Shown: positions 46,456-57,492 of the stretch, one piece after another | Layout of the letters: each line of letters opens with the position of its first letter | How positions within the stretch are numbered: position 1 is the first letter of the stretch | Assembly (NCBI GenBank): GCA_918026815.1 | Contig: CAKJVC010000139.1 | Location: forward strand, 248,001-312,000 | Source of the DNA: Chalara sp. BL73 | Lineage: Eukaryota; Ascomycota; Leotiomycetes; Helotiales | Direction: 5' to 3' | DNA length: 64,000 nt | Made by a program: the position numbers and the translations under genes | Notes under the pieces: model-generated | The model's input: the letters and a program-made list of their open reading frames with translations, nothing else | Database searches by the model: none | Told to the model about the DNA's origin: nothing

Positions 46456-46901
46456 ATTTCATTGGTTCAAATTTTGGCTTCAAATTCGTGCTGTTTACCA
46501 ATATATTGGTAAGTTCGTGATGTGGAGCGCAGAGTGGCTGAGCGGGATGACCCACATATGCAAAAATTTCTCGGGTGAGCGAACAACATTATTACCTCGC
46601 AAAGTGAGGTGTCCTCTAATGGGGAATATAATTGGTGGGACCAGGGCGGTGTAACATCTTGTTACACAGATGGTCGAGTACCATGATAAGTCGTAAATGG
46701 CTATGCCTATAGTAGATATTGTCTGGGATTCATTATTATGATTAGAGATTCAGCTGGTCTTGACATCTATGGTACATATTACTCCAAAGTTTCCGAACAG
46801 TGTTGCCTTCCTCTAATAATCCTTCCAAATATCACAAACGCCAACGCTATGCCGCTAAATGCCTTCAAAAAATTCAAGAACTAGAAATACTGTCTCTCCA
46901 A
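46456..46901. other. Intergenic
   Basis: The spacer lies between the tRNA and the 3' end of the cupin gene. No gene is recognised; a 5' flank of the tRNA occupies the first part. Confidence 0.4.
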
Positions 46902-47783
46902 TCATCGCTTCGTGATACCACATCTTTGTAGGCAGCTATCCACACCCTTCGCAACATTAGCCGGAATCTTCGCGCGAAACTTCTCAATATCCGCTCCGTC
47001 AATGGAAACTTCTCCTCCAGCACTGCCCTTTACAATCTCGTTCTCCAACCCGAAGTACTCCTGTGCAATCTGTCCCACGCCAGGATCTTCATGAGGGAAC
47101 GCAGCCACAAACACAGATGGTGTACAGTCGGGATTGAACTCCGTATGCACCGCGCCTTGAGGAAAGACCGTCATCTCGTATTTGCTTAAGGTATGGTTCA
47201 TGAACCTTGCCCCGTTCTCAGCGACTACATTGGCGAAGAGATGGCCTTCGATGACAAGATTCAGCTCTGCTGCGCGAGGGTGCACGTGTGGAGTGTTGAA
47301 ACCGCAGGGACCGAGGAAGCCGATTGCGAGGGCACCGCCTTGAGAGACGAGAGCAGGGAAGGTGGCATGGTCGGCTCGAACGATGGAACCACCTTCACCG
47401 GATGCAACACCAGTTTTCTGGAGAGGGTTATCGAATTTGAAGACGAAATCCTCATCTTTGAGAAGTGCGAGACGAGAGACGGCGTTGGGTGCGAGGGTGA
47501 GTTGTTGGAAGAGGGTTAGTCCGGTAGAAGATGGAGGAAGAGAGGTGCCGGATTCGTTATTGGGAGGCGGGGCGGACGCTTCTGATGTAGAAGTGCTTTG
47601 GGAGGCTTGGGATGTTGATGCGGTTGAAGCTGAGCCTTCAGTAGGTGATGGGTAATTTCCAATGTCTGCAATGGCTCCGGCTGTGGATTTATCGCTTTCG
47701 GCACTCCTTGGGATCGCCGGAAGGGCCAGAGTACTGCTGACTAGTAGCGATAAAAGAGCAACCAATGAATTAGAGGCACGCAT
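46902..47783 (-). CDS. Secreted cupin (germin/spherulin-like)
   Basis: One exon of 293 aa from the ATG at 47783. An ATG 16 codons upstream is in frame but would weaken the signal peptide; MRASNSLVALLSLLVSSTL followed by ALP is a good one. A Ser/Thr/Ala-rich linker (about 40-85) looks like an O-glycosylated spacer. The cupin barrel follows: GFLGPCGFNTPHVHPRAAEL with the first metal-binding motif (HxH then E), and FPQGAVHTEFNPDC with the second-motif histidine. Two cysteines near the C-terminus (DSCLQRCG) may form a disulfide. Germin-like cupins bind Mn and may be oxalate oxidases, superoxide dismutases or structural proteins. Activity cannot be assigned. Confidence 0.9.
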   Translation of the reverse strand: MRASNSLVALLSLLVSSTLALPAIPRSAESDKSTAGAIADIGNYPSPTEGSASTASTSQASQSTSTSEASAPPPNNESGTSLPPSSTGLTLFQQLTLAPNAVSRLALLKDEDFVFKFDNPLQKTGVASGEGGSIVRADHATFPALVSQGGALAIGFLGPCGFNTPHVHPRAAELNLVIEGHLFANVVAENGARFMNHTLSKYEMTVFPQGAVHTEFNPDCTPSVFVAAFPHEDPGVGQIAQEYFGLENEIVKGSAGGEVSIDGADIEKFRAKIPANVAKGVDSCLQRCGITKR

Positions 47784-49249
47784 TTTGAAGAATTGACAAA
47801 TTATTTGATAAAGAAACAAAATGAATCGCAAGTTGTGAAATAGAAACGATTATGGGATAGGAAACCACAAAGGAAATAAGGATAGGATGCTTGTTGATGA
47901 AATGTTGAGAAGATGATGGGATGAAACGAAACGAACAGGAGCGGTGATGAAGATTATATACAAACATAGGAGGTTTGCCAGAAATGAGCTGTAGCCTGCA
48001 AACTATTCTGGAAAATTAAAACTTGTCGTAAAGCAAGCATGGCTTATTGAGGTATTGCTGCGGCGGGTGCAGTGGAGACAGACCACCTCAGCCTCATCTT
48101 TCCAGACATCATGGTCAGACCTAACGTGACCCATGCTTGGAAGCCAGTCAAATAATTCAGATTGTTGCGAGAAGGCAACACTTCATGACCTGAATCCATG
48201 AAATATTCGGTCTGGAAGATATCCGTGTTGAAATCCAACAGAGCTAGGCTCTGTAAACCCCAGCCCCCGTCCTCATGTTGGGAGACCCGGCGTCAAGTTT
48301 TCCCTCTTCACTTTCTCGATCACCAACAGTGCCATCAGTCCGTCAAGGAAAGAACCCCACTCCATGGCATAGAATGCCTGATAAGAAACCCAAATAACGT
48401 GAAGCTCGTGGAGAGTAAGGCCTGACATAAATTTAAGATGACTAGAGGCTCGTAGTTGGAAATTTACCATTCTATTTGTAGTGTCAGCGCTTAAAATTAC
48501 TTCGCGTAGGCGCAGCGCGTCTAATAACAAACCCTGCGCCTGGACCTCACCTTCTAAAAATCAACATAAGCAACAAGCAGTACCCCTCCAGGGCAAATCC
48601 AGTGATCTTGTAAACCATCAAGTTGGCCCATGTCCTTGCCATATAGGCGTTCCGCTCGTGGATGAATGAATGATCTGGCGATCACGTGGTTTATGTGCTT
48701 GCCATTGCACGTTTCTTCCTCATTTTAACTTCCTATTCTTGTTCCCCTTAAACAATCTATAGGCATCCCCTGCTTCTGTAGTTTGCGTATCTGGTCATTG
48801 TTCCGAACTATATTGTCACACAACATTAGAAAAATCCCTAAGTCGCGTGACACATGTCCACATGCTTGTGGCACATGACTTGAGGACCACAAGACCTCAA
48901 TAATGTTACTCGGTTTCCTCCCGCAGACCAGTTTCTTATACGAGGTCACTTAATATACTCACGATACCTCTCTAGACCACTGTTCAATTCAGGATTCATT
49001 TTCGCTACTTAGCTCTCACTTCTTCGCTCGATATTTATAGTAAAAGGTGTGTCTGTCATTTATAGTAATTATCCAAGACTGTGTTTGATACCAATACAGC
49101 CTCACATTTCTCCGTATAAGCAAACTTTCTGCTAGAATACATACTCTGTAAAATCTTCATGTGCAGTGCAGTGACAGCTAGCAGATCAAGCTCAATAAAC
49201 CAAGGTTGCTTCCAAAGTCAATTCTTATTCCCCATCTTCGATAGCCGCA
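47784..49249. other. Intergenic with possible relic frames
   Basis: The first 200 bp is the cupin promoter. On the minus strand two frames, 48273-48530 (with HELHVIWVSYQAFYAMEWGS) and 48044-48300 (with EVLPSRNNLNYLTGFQAW), could be parts of one decayed or spliced gene, but no family is recognised. Nothing is seen in 48.7-49.2 kb. Confidence 0.3.
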
Positions 49250-50363
49250 TTAATCACTAGTGTTTCTGGGCCAAAGGTGATCCCGGCACTGGTTTACCAA
49301 GGGATATTCATTTAGTTGCATCTTATGATGGTTTTTCTGGCCCATTTGTCTTTCAGCTTGTAGGTCTTCCGGTCCGAGTTGCAGCCGCTTCTGTACTCGC
49401 CGTAGTGTATATAGTTGACTACTTTGCTGCGAAGCAGCCTGTTCTATGCTAGTTGGCCCATTTCGAAGTATCGGAGTTAGTTTTTCCTGGCTCAGGAACA
49501 GTTTAAACATACCCATAGAAGCCGCACCAAAGTGCCTAAATCTCTATACCGTGTTTTCAGCGTCACCAAGAGCCATGGAAAAACAGACCATAAAACTTCA
49601 GACTTACTAAGTCCAGTTCAAATCCACGCACCGTAGCCTTGATGTACATAGCCAAACAATCCATCATGGGGGGCAGACCCTTCTGATTGCCTGTCAGAGA
49701 GCCTTGCAACCTATATTCAGGCCTTATATGGAGTACGGCGGTCCGTGAGTCATGACCTGCCACGACGTTCTCAGTCAGCCTTGTCTGACTAAGAAATATT
49801 ATTTTTAGGTACCCGTGAGAGATCTCGAACCAAGATTTTCACTTCGATATACTCCGAATATACTCATGAAGCAGGCTGAATGAGAAATTTGTTGGTGAGA
49901 AGAGCTAACGTACAATATGTGCTTCGGGATAGGTTGGTATTGGATTTGTCGTAATCAAAGTATAATAAGGAGCTGTCTGCGACATAATATTGAGTTCACC
50001 TGGATCAATCAGCGTTCGGTTGTGAGAGATCTGTGCTAGGGTGCTGAAGCGGTCTTGGTGACAACGGTACGAGAATGCGCAGTCTCCAGACTCAAGAGTA
50101 AAGGGAACGTAGATATTAAACTTTGCACCGTTACTGAGCTTAAACGTATGTAAGCCTTGCTCGAGATATGTGACACCAGCAGTTCTGGCCAGTTCGCCAG
50201 TCATGACCTCCATGGCTATAACGCGTTCTTCCTTTGCCTCCTGGTTCATTTCTCCGAATTTATCAGGAGCAATACTATTCCATTCCCTCCAATCCTTGTC
50301 GAGGGTAAGATCCTGGCACCCAGCGATGACTAGTTTCAGCTCTGCCTTGAATCTGCTGAGCAT
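49250..50363 (-). CDS. Hypothetical three-exon protein
   Basis: Three exons (50363-49914, 49784-49608, 49543-49250) join in phase 0 through introns of 129 and 64 nt with GTACGT and GTAAGT donors, giving about 306 aa. The first exon has a charged helix-like start (MLSRFKAELKLVIAGCQDLT) and a region with CAFSYRCHQDRF. The second has VVAGHDSRTAVLHI and MMDCLAMYIKATV. The third has HFGAASMGMFKLFLSQEK. No domain is recognised. The frame stays open upstream of the chosen ATG to a stop near 50500, so further 5' exons are possible. Coherent splicing supports a real gene. It may also be an orphan or a decayed gene. Confidence 0.4.
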
Positions 50364-50479
50364 TTTTAGGCTCTTCGTAAGAGCTACAAACGTTCCAGTA
50401 TATGTTAGATTCCAGCAGTGCAGCAGAGCCTGTGTTTCTGGGGGCCTGATTTGGTTCGCGGAATATCTCGGACTATCAC

Positions 50480-50693
50480 CAACCCTTGAACACCGTTAGT
50501 GTCTGACATGATCCGGAGTTATCGGCTTCTGGTATCTTCCTTTTCCACAAGAAATCCTTCAACCCAGTTTTCTTTGTTTGTGCGCATCTGGATAAACAGA
50601 GTGCTCTGCCACTTTTCCAGGCCGTGGTAAGTTTGTAGAATCTTGTGTACTGGCTCTGAGATGTATTTGTAAGTGGTTCTTCTCTCCGTCTCT
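50480..50693 (-). mobile_element. Possible LINE (Tad1-like) ORF2 C-terminal scrap
   Basis: On the minus strand one frame reads HKILQTYHGLEKWQSTLFIQ then MRTNK. A frame shifted at about 50560 continues TGLKDFLWKRKIPEAD and a Cys. Together they resemble the end of fungal non-LTR retrotransposon ORF2, which has a G-L-x-K-x-x-S-T-L-x-x-Q-M-R-T-x-K-x-G-L-x-x-F-L pattern before a Cys/His finger. The similarity rests on memory of the motif. The frameshift means it is not functional. Confidence 0.35.
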
Positions 50694-51976
50694 ATTTTCC
50701 AGTTGTTTCTCTATTCGGCTTTTGCCTGCCTTGTAGCCCAGGTCCTAAGTGTTATTTGCAAATAGTATGTCTTTGGTTGTATAATGTTCGAATTCTCCTA
50801 GTTGGCTCCCAGATGTACCATTAGAGCTTCAGAGGCACCGCGGAAGTTTCGGGACCCAGGACTGCATACAGCGTTTCTGCTGCCCGAACGCCCGAAATAC
50901 ACACACCTTCCCGGACACCTTCGAACTCTATACTTTTTTGATTTTCTATCTTGGCGGCAGAGTAGTCTTTCTTCATGAGCCAAACAGCAGATTCTAAGTC
51001 TGCTGCAAAATCTTTTAGCGCAGGTTTGATATGGTTATACTTACAAGGAACGATTCCGTTGAACGGCTTCCTGGTATTCGAATATTGTGGACAAATGTAA
51101 TACCGTATATCCAAAATCGGCGGTCTGATGGCCGCAAGGAAGGACCGGTTTTTGAGCCAGTCGCAGAACAACCGCAACCCTTTGCTCTAGGATTGACTTG
51201 TAAGGGACTGGCTCCTCTCACGGTACTTAAACTACGCTTCCTGAACAGACCAATTCACAAAGAAGAGACAGCCTTTGTCTGCTCAAAGAACAAATTTATC
51301 CTTGAATCTTGCGCTAAGAATTCATTTCTTGTAGCCTCGACTGCCAGCTTTACAGCTCTTCATGCCCTAAAGATCGCCAAAAGTTTAGTAGAAAATCTTT
51401 GGCACTAGAATATCTGCTCTCTGTGTACCATACAGACAAAGAAGGCCAATCGAGGACTTTCCTACGACTATGGAGAGCTTTACTTGAATGATGTATTCGA
51501 GATATTGGTCAAGAGCCAAGCGTTCGTCGTAGATTATTAATTGTATCTTAGGCGGGATATCCATCGGTCCACAAGGGTTGTTGGACTTGCCGGTTCGCGA
51601 TCCGATGGTAGAGGTCTGACGCATTATAACCCGTGCTGAGATACTCAAACCTAAGATGACAGAGATGGATGTTTATAAGATGGTTTAGGGTTGTGTTGAC
51701 AAAGGCTAAGAGAAAGGATAAATTTTGTTGAAGAAGGAGAGCGGATATATAGTTGAGCAGAACTTCAGGTGGAGGCTTTAAGTATTGTGACAATTATTGA
51801 CATGCGTATGCCCTTGAATACAGTACTTTCACCTCCCGCAATTCATTTCCACCACGCAACAGAGTAAAAGCGTGGCTAGGTCGTCCCTCAATATCTGCTT
51901 TTGGTGAGGTCGTAAACTGGAAGACAATATTTCGGGGAGAGCACTCTAGACACGGTTTGGAGACTATTGTATTCAT
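50694..51976 (-). other. Minus-strand open frames, probable decayed or orphan gene pieces
   Basis: Several stop-free segments without ATG lie here: 50821-51177 (IRPPILDIRYYICPQY, then DLESAVWLMKKDY and GVCISGVRAAETLYAV), 51385-51648 (KIQLIIYDERLALDQYLEY) and 51548-51793. A 60-codon frame from an ATG at 51976 also occurs. Their amino-acid patterns look more protein-like than random, but I could not join them into one gene or name a family. Confidence 0.3.
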
Positions 51977-52105
51977 GAGAAGCTACTCTAAGAGTTTTTA
52001 ATGCGCAATAGTTGTGTGTGTTAGGCGGCACGTGACGAAGGCCATGGGAAGATCCATCATGGCCTTATAGGAATACTTGGTCTTTAATATGTCGTCCTTA
52101 ATCAT

Positions 52106-54209
52106 CTAAATAAGTCTAATTGTTTGTTTATTTTCGTTAATATCGAACAATGGCGGTTTCATCAGTCCGTACCATCCAAATCCAAGCCTCTGAAATGTTT
52201 GGGATGCAATGCGGCCGAGGACAAGGAAACACGTCCTATTTTTCTGCATACTTAACAGGAGACACCATGTGTCGTCCTCACGTTCAAGATAACGAATAAA
52301 GTGTTGCTGGAAGAGTCGCAACTCTGAGTGCTGATACTCTAGCACAGCAGTATCGTTGTTTGCTGGAGCATTTCGATCCAGCAGGTTGGCCCGATTCCAG
52401 TTCAAAGGAGGAGACGGCCAAACAGGCTCTTTTAATTTCCAGCTACCGTCTAGCCTAGGCAAGAAGTCCAGAAAAAATTTGTAAAAGTTTTTGCCGCTCA
52501 AATTCGTGATCCCGAAGTTGTCTTTTTCCGTGATGGTCCCGCCACCTTGATCTTTGGTTACGAAGTTCTGTAGCCGAACCTTGGCAAGGTGTCCACGAAG
52601 GACAACATGGCCACTTATGCAACTAACAAAATTATCAGGCCCATCGCTAATACAAGACGCTTCCAATATCTGGACCAAATCGGGGTCCGGTTCTGTTTGG
52701 GTACTTTCGTCGTCCTGGCGGTATACAATGCTTCCCAGTGCAGATGCCCATGACCATGAAGGTGCTCGCCATTCATTTGTCCACACACTAGGTGAATCAA
52801 CTCTCCACATCATATCCTCAACTAAAGATTGACCCCAAAGCCCAGCAAGATAATTTGGTAATTCCATTCGACCCATGAACTGCTTGGCGATGCCGGCGAT
52901 TGCCGGTAGCTTGTCAGAAGTGTATGTTAGCTCCTTGGAGGTGTATTCGCTCACAATGTCCCGCCATCTGTAGCTTAATACTGAGTTCAAAGAAGACTGG
53001 AGCGCCCGCTGATGTGCCGCTTTCGGCGATGCCCTTAACTCTCCGCACTCACAGCTGGCACCGTTATTGCATTCCCAAAACAGCTCTTGTGGACCGAAAT
53101 GCAAGACCTTAGGAGCTAGAATACGCTCTTGATATGCCCAGCCGCGACTGAAGAGCGGTATGTGTTCTTTATCTTGTGCGTCCGTACCATCCAGGTCTGG
53201 ATGCCAGGGATGCTCTTTGATGAGTATTTTTGGATGATTAGAGACGGATAGAGACGCTTGCTGCTCCTGCGTAATGCTCAAGAACTTATACACGCCGATC
53301 TTATCCCTAAGTAGACGTAAATTGCTACCATCTGTTACGTAGCCAACAGTGGTTGGGCTCGGACGCAGGAAACATCCCGCCGCGCCGTTTTCAGCTGCCG
53401 AAGCTGCGAGAGTAATGGCAGAATTTTCGTATATTCCAGCCATCTGCGCGGATTGCTCGCGCCAGTCTTCTTTATCGTCCTGAATGATACAAAGCGAATC
53501 AATCCAGATGTAAGGGATCCTTAATTTCCTTGTGAATGCAATCGCGTCTTGGAATGACTTTGGTAAAGCCGACCATGGAATATTATTGCGGAAAGAGGCC
53601 AGATTCTCTTTGGTCAGTTTGATAGGAAGATATCCTCCCCAGCAGTGGCTAAGACAAGCGTAGGTGTTTTGCTCGTCAATGGACTCATGTATACGCACAT
53701 TTGGTGTCAAGTCCAGTAAACCCGTTTCAAGGTCTCCAAGGGCGAGGACGCGAGCTGGCAACTTGGCAACTGTCTGGTTGGGACACGTGCTGTGGGTTGC
53801 AATGCAATTTTTGTATTGAGTTAAAGCCCATTCAAAGGCTGCATTAGACCCCGTACTTTCCGAAAATGACGCTGAAGTTGATAAGAGTTGGATCTGCTGT
53901 GGTGGTGTTAATTCTACATCAGATGTTACTCGCATTCTCTTGGCAATTGGGATATTTTTACTTACTATTCAAGTTATAGACACTAATGGTTCTGCCGGAT
54001 CCAAAAGACATCTCATGATCGCCATTTGAATGATTCTGGATTGAGATTTTGCTAATTCCTTCTAAGCTGGTGCTTTGTACGGCTGACAGCAATATCAAAC
54101 ATAGATCGCAGGACTGTGCTGATGCCTGCAATTCCTCTAGCTGGAAATCCCAGCGGTAACTGTATCGCGGCCTTGAAGGGAGAATGTTGTTACATATCCT
54201 GCAGATCAT
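52106..54209 (-). CDS. HET-domain protein with N-terminal CxxC motifs
   Basis: Two exons: 54209-53966 and either 53913-52106 (52-nt intron) or an acceptor 15 nt earlier on the same frame (37-nt intron). The first choice gives about 683 aa. The N-terminus has two CxxC pairs (MICRICNN and SCDLCLIL), a zinc-binding-like element common in long fungal HET proteins. The HET domain follows: YACLSHCWGG, KSFQDAIAFTRKL, IPYIWIDSLCIIQDDKEDW, then AGIYENSAITLAAS, GCFLRP, and LFSRGWAYQERILAPKVLHF. The C-terminal half has the usual APSWSWAS block. This is the subclass with a longer body than the HET protein at 560-2419. Function: nonself recognition or cell death by family; specific role unknown. Confidence 0.93.
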
Positions 54210-54826
54210 TTCGAATTTTTTTGCGTTTCTTTTGGTTCAGCCGCAGGAAGGGGCGTGACTGGAATAAAATAATAATGTTAGAAGTTAGGACCTCGTGCTC
54301 TCGTCGTAACCGTTTCGGACAGGTCTGTAAGCCACCCATAAGTACCTGCTAAGAGGCGCTTGAGGCTTTATTGGTGGCTTGGCTTCTAAACACAGGGGAG
54401 AGGGGCTTATCCAGGCTTTCATACTCTCTATGTCGCGGCACTTGCTTGGTGAGACCTGGCCAGCGGGGTTGTTTTGGTTGTTTTGGTTTTTTATTATTAA
54501 CCTGCGCCACGGCTGCTGTACTCTGAAGCCAGTACCACAATAGCCAGTCTCCCAATAAATGAGATCTGCCACCTATACGGCCTGACACATTACCCCTTTC
54601 TACAGAGCTCTCTGGGCAAGTAAACCTTTGTCTGTGCGTTATCATACCATTACCAACATACACCCACTTTGGGGCGGAGCCAGCGAATTTCTCTCTTTTA
54701 TCGAATATACACCTTTTCGGCCTATTTTGTTAGATCTTGTCACCTATGGTGCTATTTTGGTTATCCTACTGAGGAATCAGCTAAAGCATCTCCATTCCTA
54801 TCCTGACTGTACCGGCTTGACACAGC
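54210..54826. other. Divergent intergenic region
   Basis: A 617-bp region between the HET gene (minus) and the 802-aa gene (plus), expected to contain both promoters. No distinct element is recognised. Confidence 0.4.
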
Positions 54827-57294
54827 ATGGAACCCCTATTTACCGTGAAGGGATTGCGCCCTTTAACGCGCTTTCAAGAGTTTGACGCATCAGATACAGC
54901 TGATATGCACAGTACGGAGCCTGAATTCCCTGGTTTTATCGTGGAGAATTGGCGCAATTTACCGCCCCCTCAACAACTTCACTTATCAGATGAGGCTGAT
55001 AAACAACCACTTTTCAATTTCAGAGCCTTGGTTCTCAATCTAAGTTCAATTGAAAAAATCCAAAAAGTCTTAGGACTTGACGAAGCTTCCATTGTCGACT
55101 GCGCACCGGCTCGATACTATCTAGAGAATGAAGTGGAATCCTCAGAACATCCTGGAGAGGACATAGACACCGATGACTTTGTTTGGCCATTTGAACGCAC
55201 AGCCCTTGATTTTAGCCTGCCATCTACGGAGGTTAGGCGGCGCGGGGCGTGGGCATGGTGGAGAAGCGCCAATCTCTGTGAGAAGCAGGCAGATGCTGTG
55301 CAACATGGAGAGGTATCTGTCGGATGTCTACCCGACGGGGAGCAGACAAGACAAATCATGGCTGATAGTCTCCGAGTTCGTGCACGTAAGGCTATGGAAT
55401 TTGCAAAGAGCCTGGACCCAAAATTAGCTACGGAGGATGCTGTCAGAATTCCAGACTGGGCGGATGCCTGGACGGACGAAGACGATGAGTACTACGAAGA
55501 AATGATGGTGAATCACAAAATGCAGCAGTACGCTACAGCAATCGAGAAGTACAAAAAAGCAGCGAAGAGATATATTCTGGAAGCGATTTACACTTATTTG
55601 AGAGATAAGCACTACGTGGAGATTGGAATAACGAAGGAAACTCCCAAAAGCGTCGGACAGCTTTTAGTAGAGGCGATCTGCTGCGTAGGCAGTGTTGCCC
55701 GATTATGGTCCCAAGCCGCAGAATGGAGCGTTACCAATGGCCAATTGCCTCTACGTCTGCAGTACATGGAAGCATTGGTGATAGAATGTGGCGGTACTTA
55801 TAGCAAACCAAGAGACTCGAGAGACGACTTTCGTGAGTGGTGGCAGCGTGCAGCGTTGGCCATGGGGCACTCTGTTTGCTTGGATGAGGAATTAACCAAA
55901 ATTCGCTTGGGCCGGGAGAAAAGGTGGCTGCGTAGACAACGGGAGCCACTTAGCGTAGATGTACCGGAGGATTGGGCTGAGGTTGAGGAGCAAAGTGAAG
56001 GTTTGTTAAGGCGTTGGAATGACTTCCGAATGCAGTCCCCTCCTTCAATTGAAGACTACGAGAATGACTCGGACGTTCGGGGCAGCAGGTATGTGTGGAT
56101 GGAGGCATACGGGGGGACTGAATTCAAAATGGACTATCCATACATGTCGCTGTACAACTGCATGTATGCCGATAACAACGGCCGACTATCACAGCAGAGA
56201 GGTGAGGAACCCACATGCTTTGTATATGGATGTCCGGTAATCTCCTTACTATTATTATTAAATCTTGACATCCGTGAAAGGCTGACAGTGAAAAGGACAC
56301 CATCTTTGCTGAGCGGGGAAAGTCCGGGTGGACTGCGGAATACCTTGGTCTGCTCCACGGATGCACGGATCCAGAAGAGGCGCTGTACGAACGATATCAA
56401 CGCAAAGGGCTGTTTGACTGGATTCCTGGCTCTTCAGAATACGAAAAGCTGCTTGCTATTTGTGCAGATGATATTGCAACTCGCATCAACCAGGAAGGCC
56501 CACTACTGGTGGCATTCCTAGAGATGTGTGAAAAGGCTCGAATATCTTCAGAAGAGTTCAGCAGCTTGAAGCGGGAATTGAAACTAATGGTTACGCGCAG
56601 GGCCGTGATGACCTATGCAACAGCAAAGCAACTTGGCTTCACAGAGCTGGTCTATTCCGTCATCACGGCCTTTATCGAACGTCTCACCAACAGCAGTTAT
56701 GTTCAGGACATGGATGTGTCCGCTCCGGCTCTCATTCCGCGCCTGCGTATTGCCCTGATCTATCTGGAGCATTCCCTCAACGACATCATCAAACCATATT
56801 TGGGAGTTGAATTTCGAATCCTTCCAAATGGTCACCCGTTTACATTCATTTCTCCCAACGGTCACTTTAATTCAACATTGCGTTCGATATATACGGCATC
56901 CAAGAGCTTGTCGCAATATGCAGAGTGGGTACATGCAGCTTTATTGGACTGCCGAATTGAGCAACTCAAAGCAAAGATGAAGAACACCGGAGAGATATCA
57001 CCATCCGATATGTCATTTGCCAGACAATTCAAAGAAACTCTTGTTTCGGGCAACCCAACTATGTTGCCGAAAGTAGCCACAGGACTTTTCGAACATAGAC
57101 GACGGGACCTCGCTCGATCCGTAGTCCAGGAGAAACACCATCCCGAGTGTCCGCCAAACAAAATCTGCCAACAAGGTGCCGGGAATGAAAGTGCAGATGA
57201 AAAAGATAGGAACAAGACCCCGTCTCCCGAGGAAGGCGAGCTTACTGAAGAAGAAAAGGAGCTCTGCGAACGATTTATGCGTCTTCTCGGGTAG
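54827..57294 (+). CDS. Unrecognised 802-aa protein
   Basis: Two exons (54827-56236 and 56296-57294, 59-nt intron GTAATC...AAAAG) give 802 aa in phase. I recognise no domain. The N-terminal half is acidic and Trp-rich (DDFVWPFERTALDF, GAWAWWRSANL, IPDWADAWTDEDDEYYEEMM), followed by a helical segment with EKYKKAAKRYILEAIYTYL. The second exon has GKSGWTAEYLGLLHGC, EALYERYQRKGLFDWIPG and a helical tail ending in an acidic EEEKELCERFMRLLG. There is no signal peptide or clear membrane helix. The stop codon is followed in frame by a WD40 unit, so the protein may descend from a longer WD40 protein. It is close to and divergent from a HET gene, as in many fungal accessory regions. Confidence 0.7.
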
Positions 57295-57492
57295 ACCAGC
57301 CTCGAGGGTCATCCGAGTTCCGTCAACGCTGTGGCCTTCTCGCCCGACGGCAAGCAGCTGGCGTCCGGTTCGTGGGACAAGACGGCGCGAGTGTGGGACG
57401 TGGCCACGGGAGCGATGATCCAGATCCTCGAGTTTCATACCATTGCAACCACGCTCTCGGAATGTTGTTTGGCAGGGGAGGGGAGTCTTTGA
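57295..57492 (+). pseudogene. Single WD40 repeat scar, in frame after the upstream stop
   Basis: In the same frame as the 802-aa gene, straight after its TAG (57292-57294), the sequence encodes [38 protein letters not shown] and MIQILE, one complete high-identity WD40 unit of the kind found in fungal HNWD/NACHT-WD40 proteins. The frame ends at TGA 57490-57492 after an unrelated tail. The unit is GC-rich against an AT-rich flank. Confidence 0.8.
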
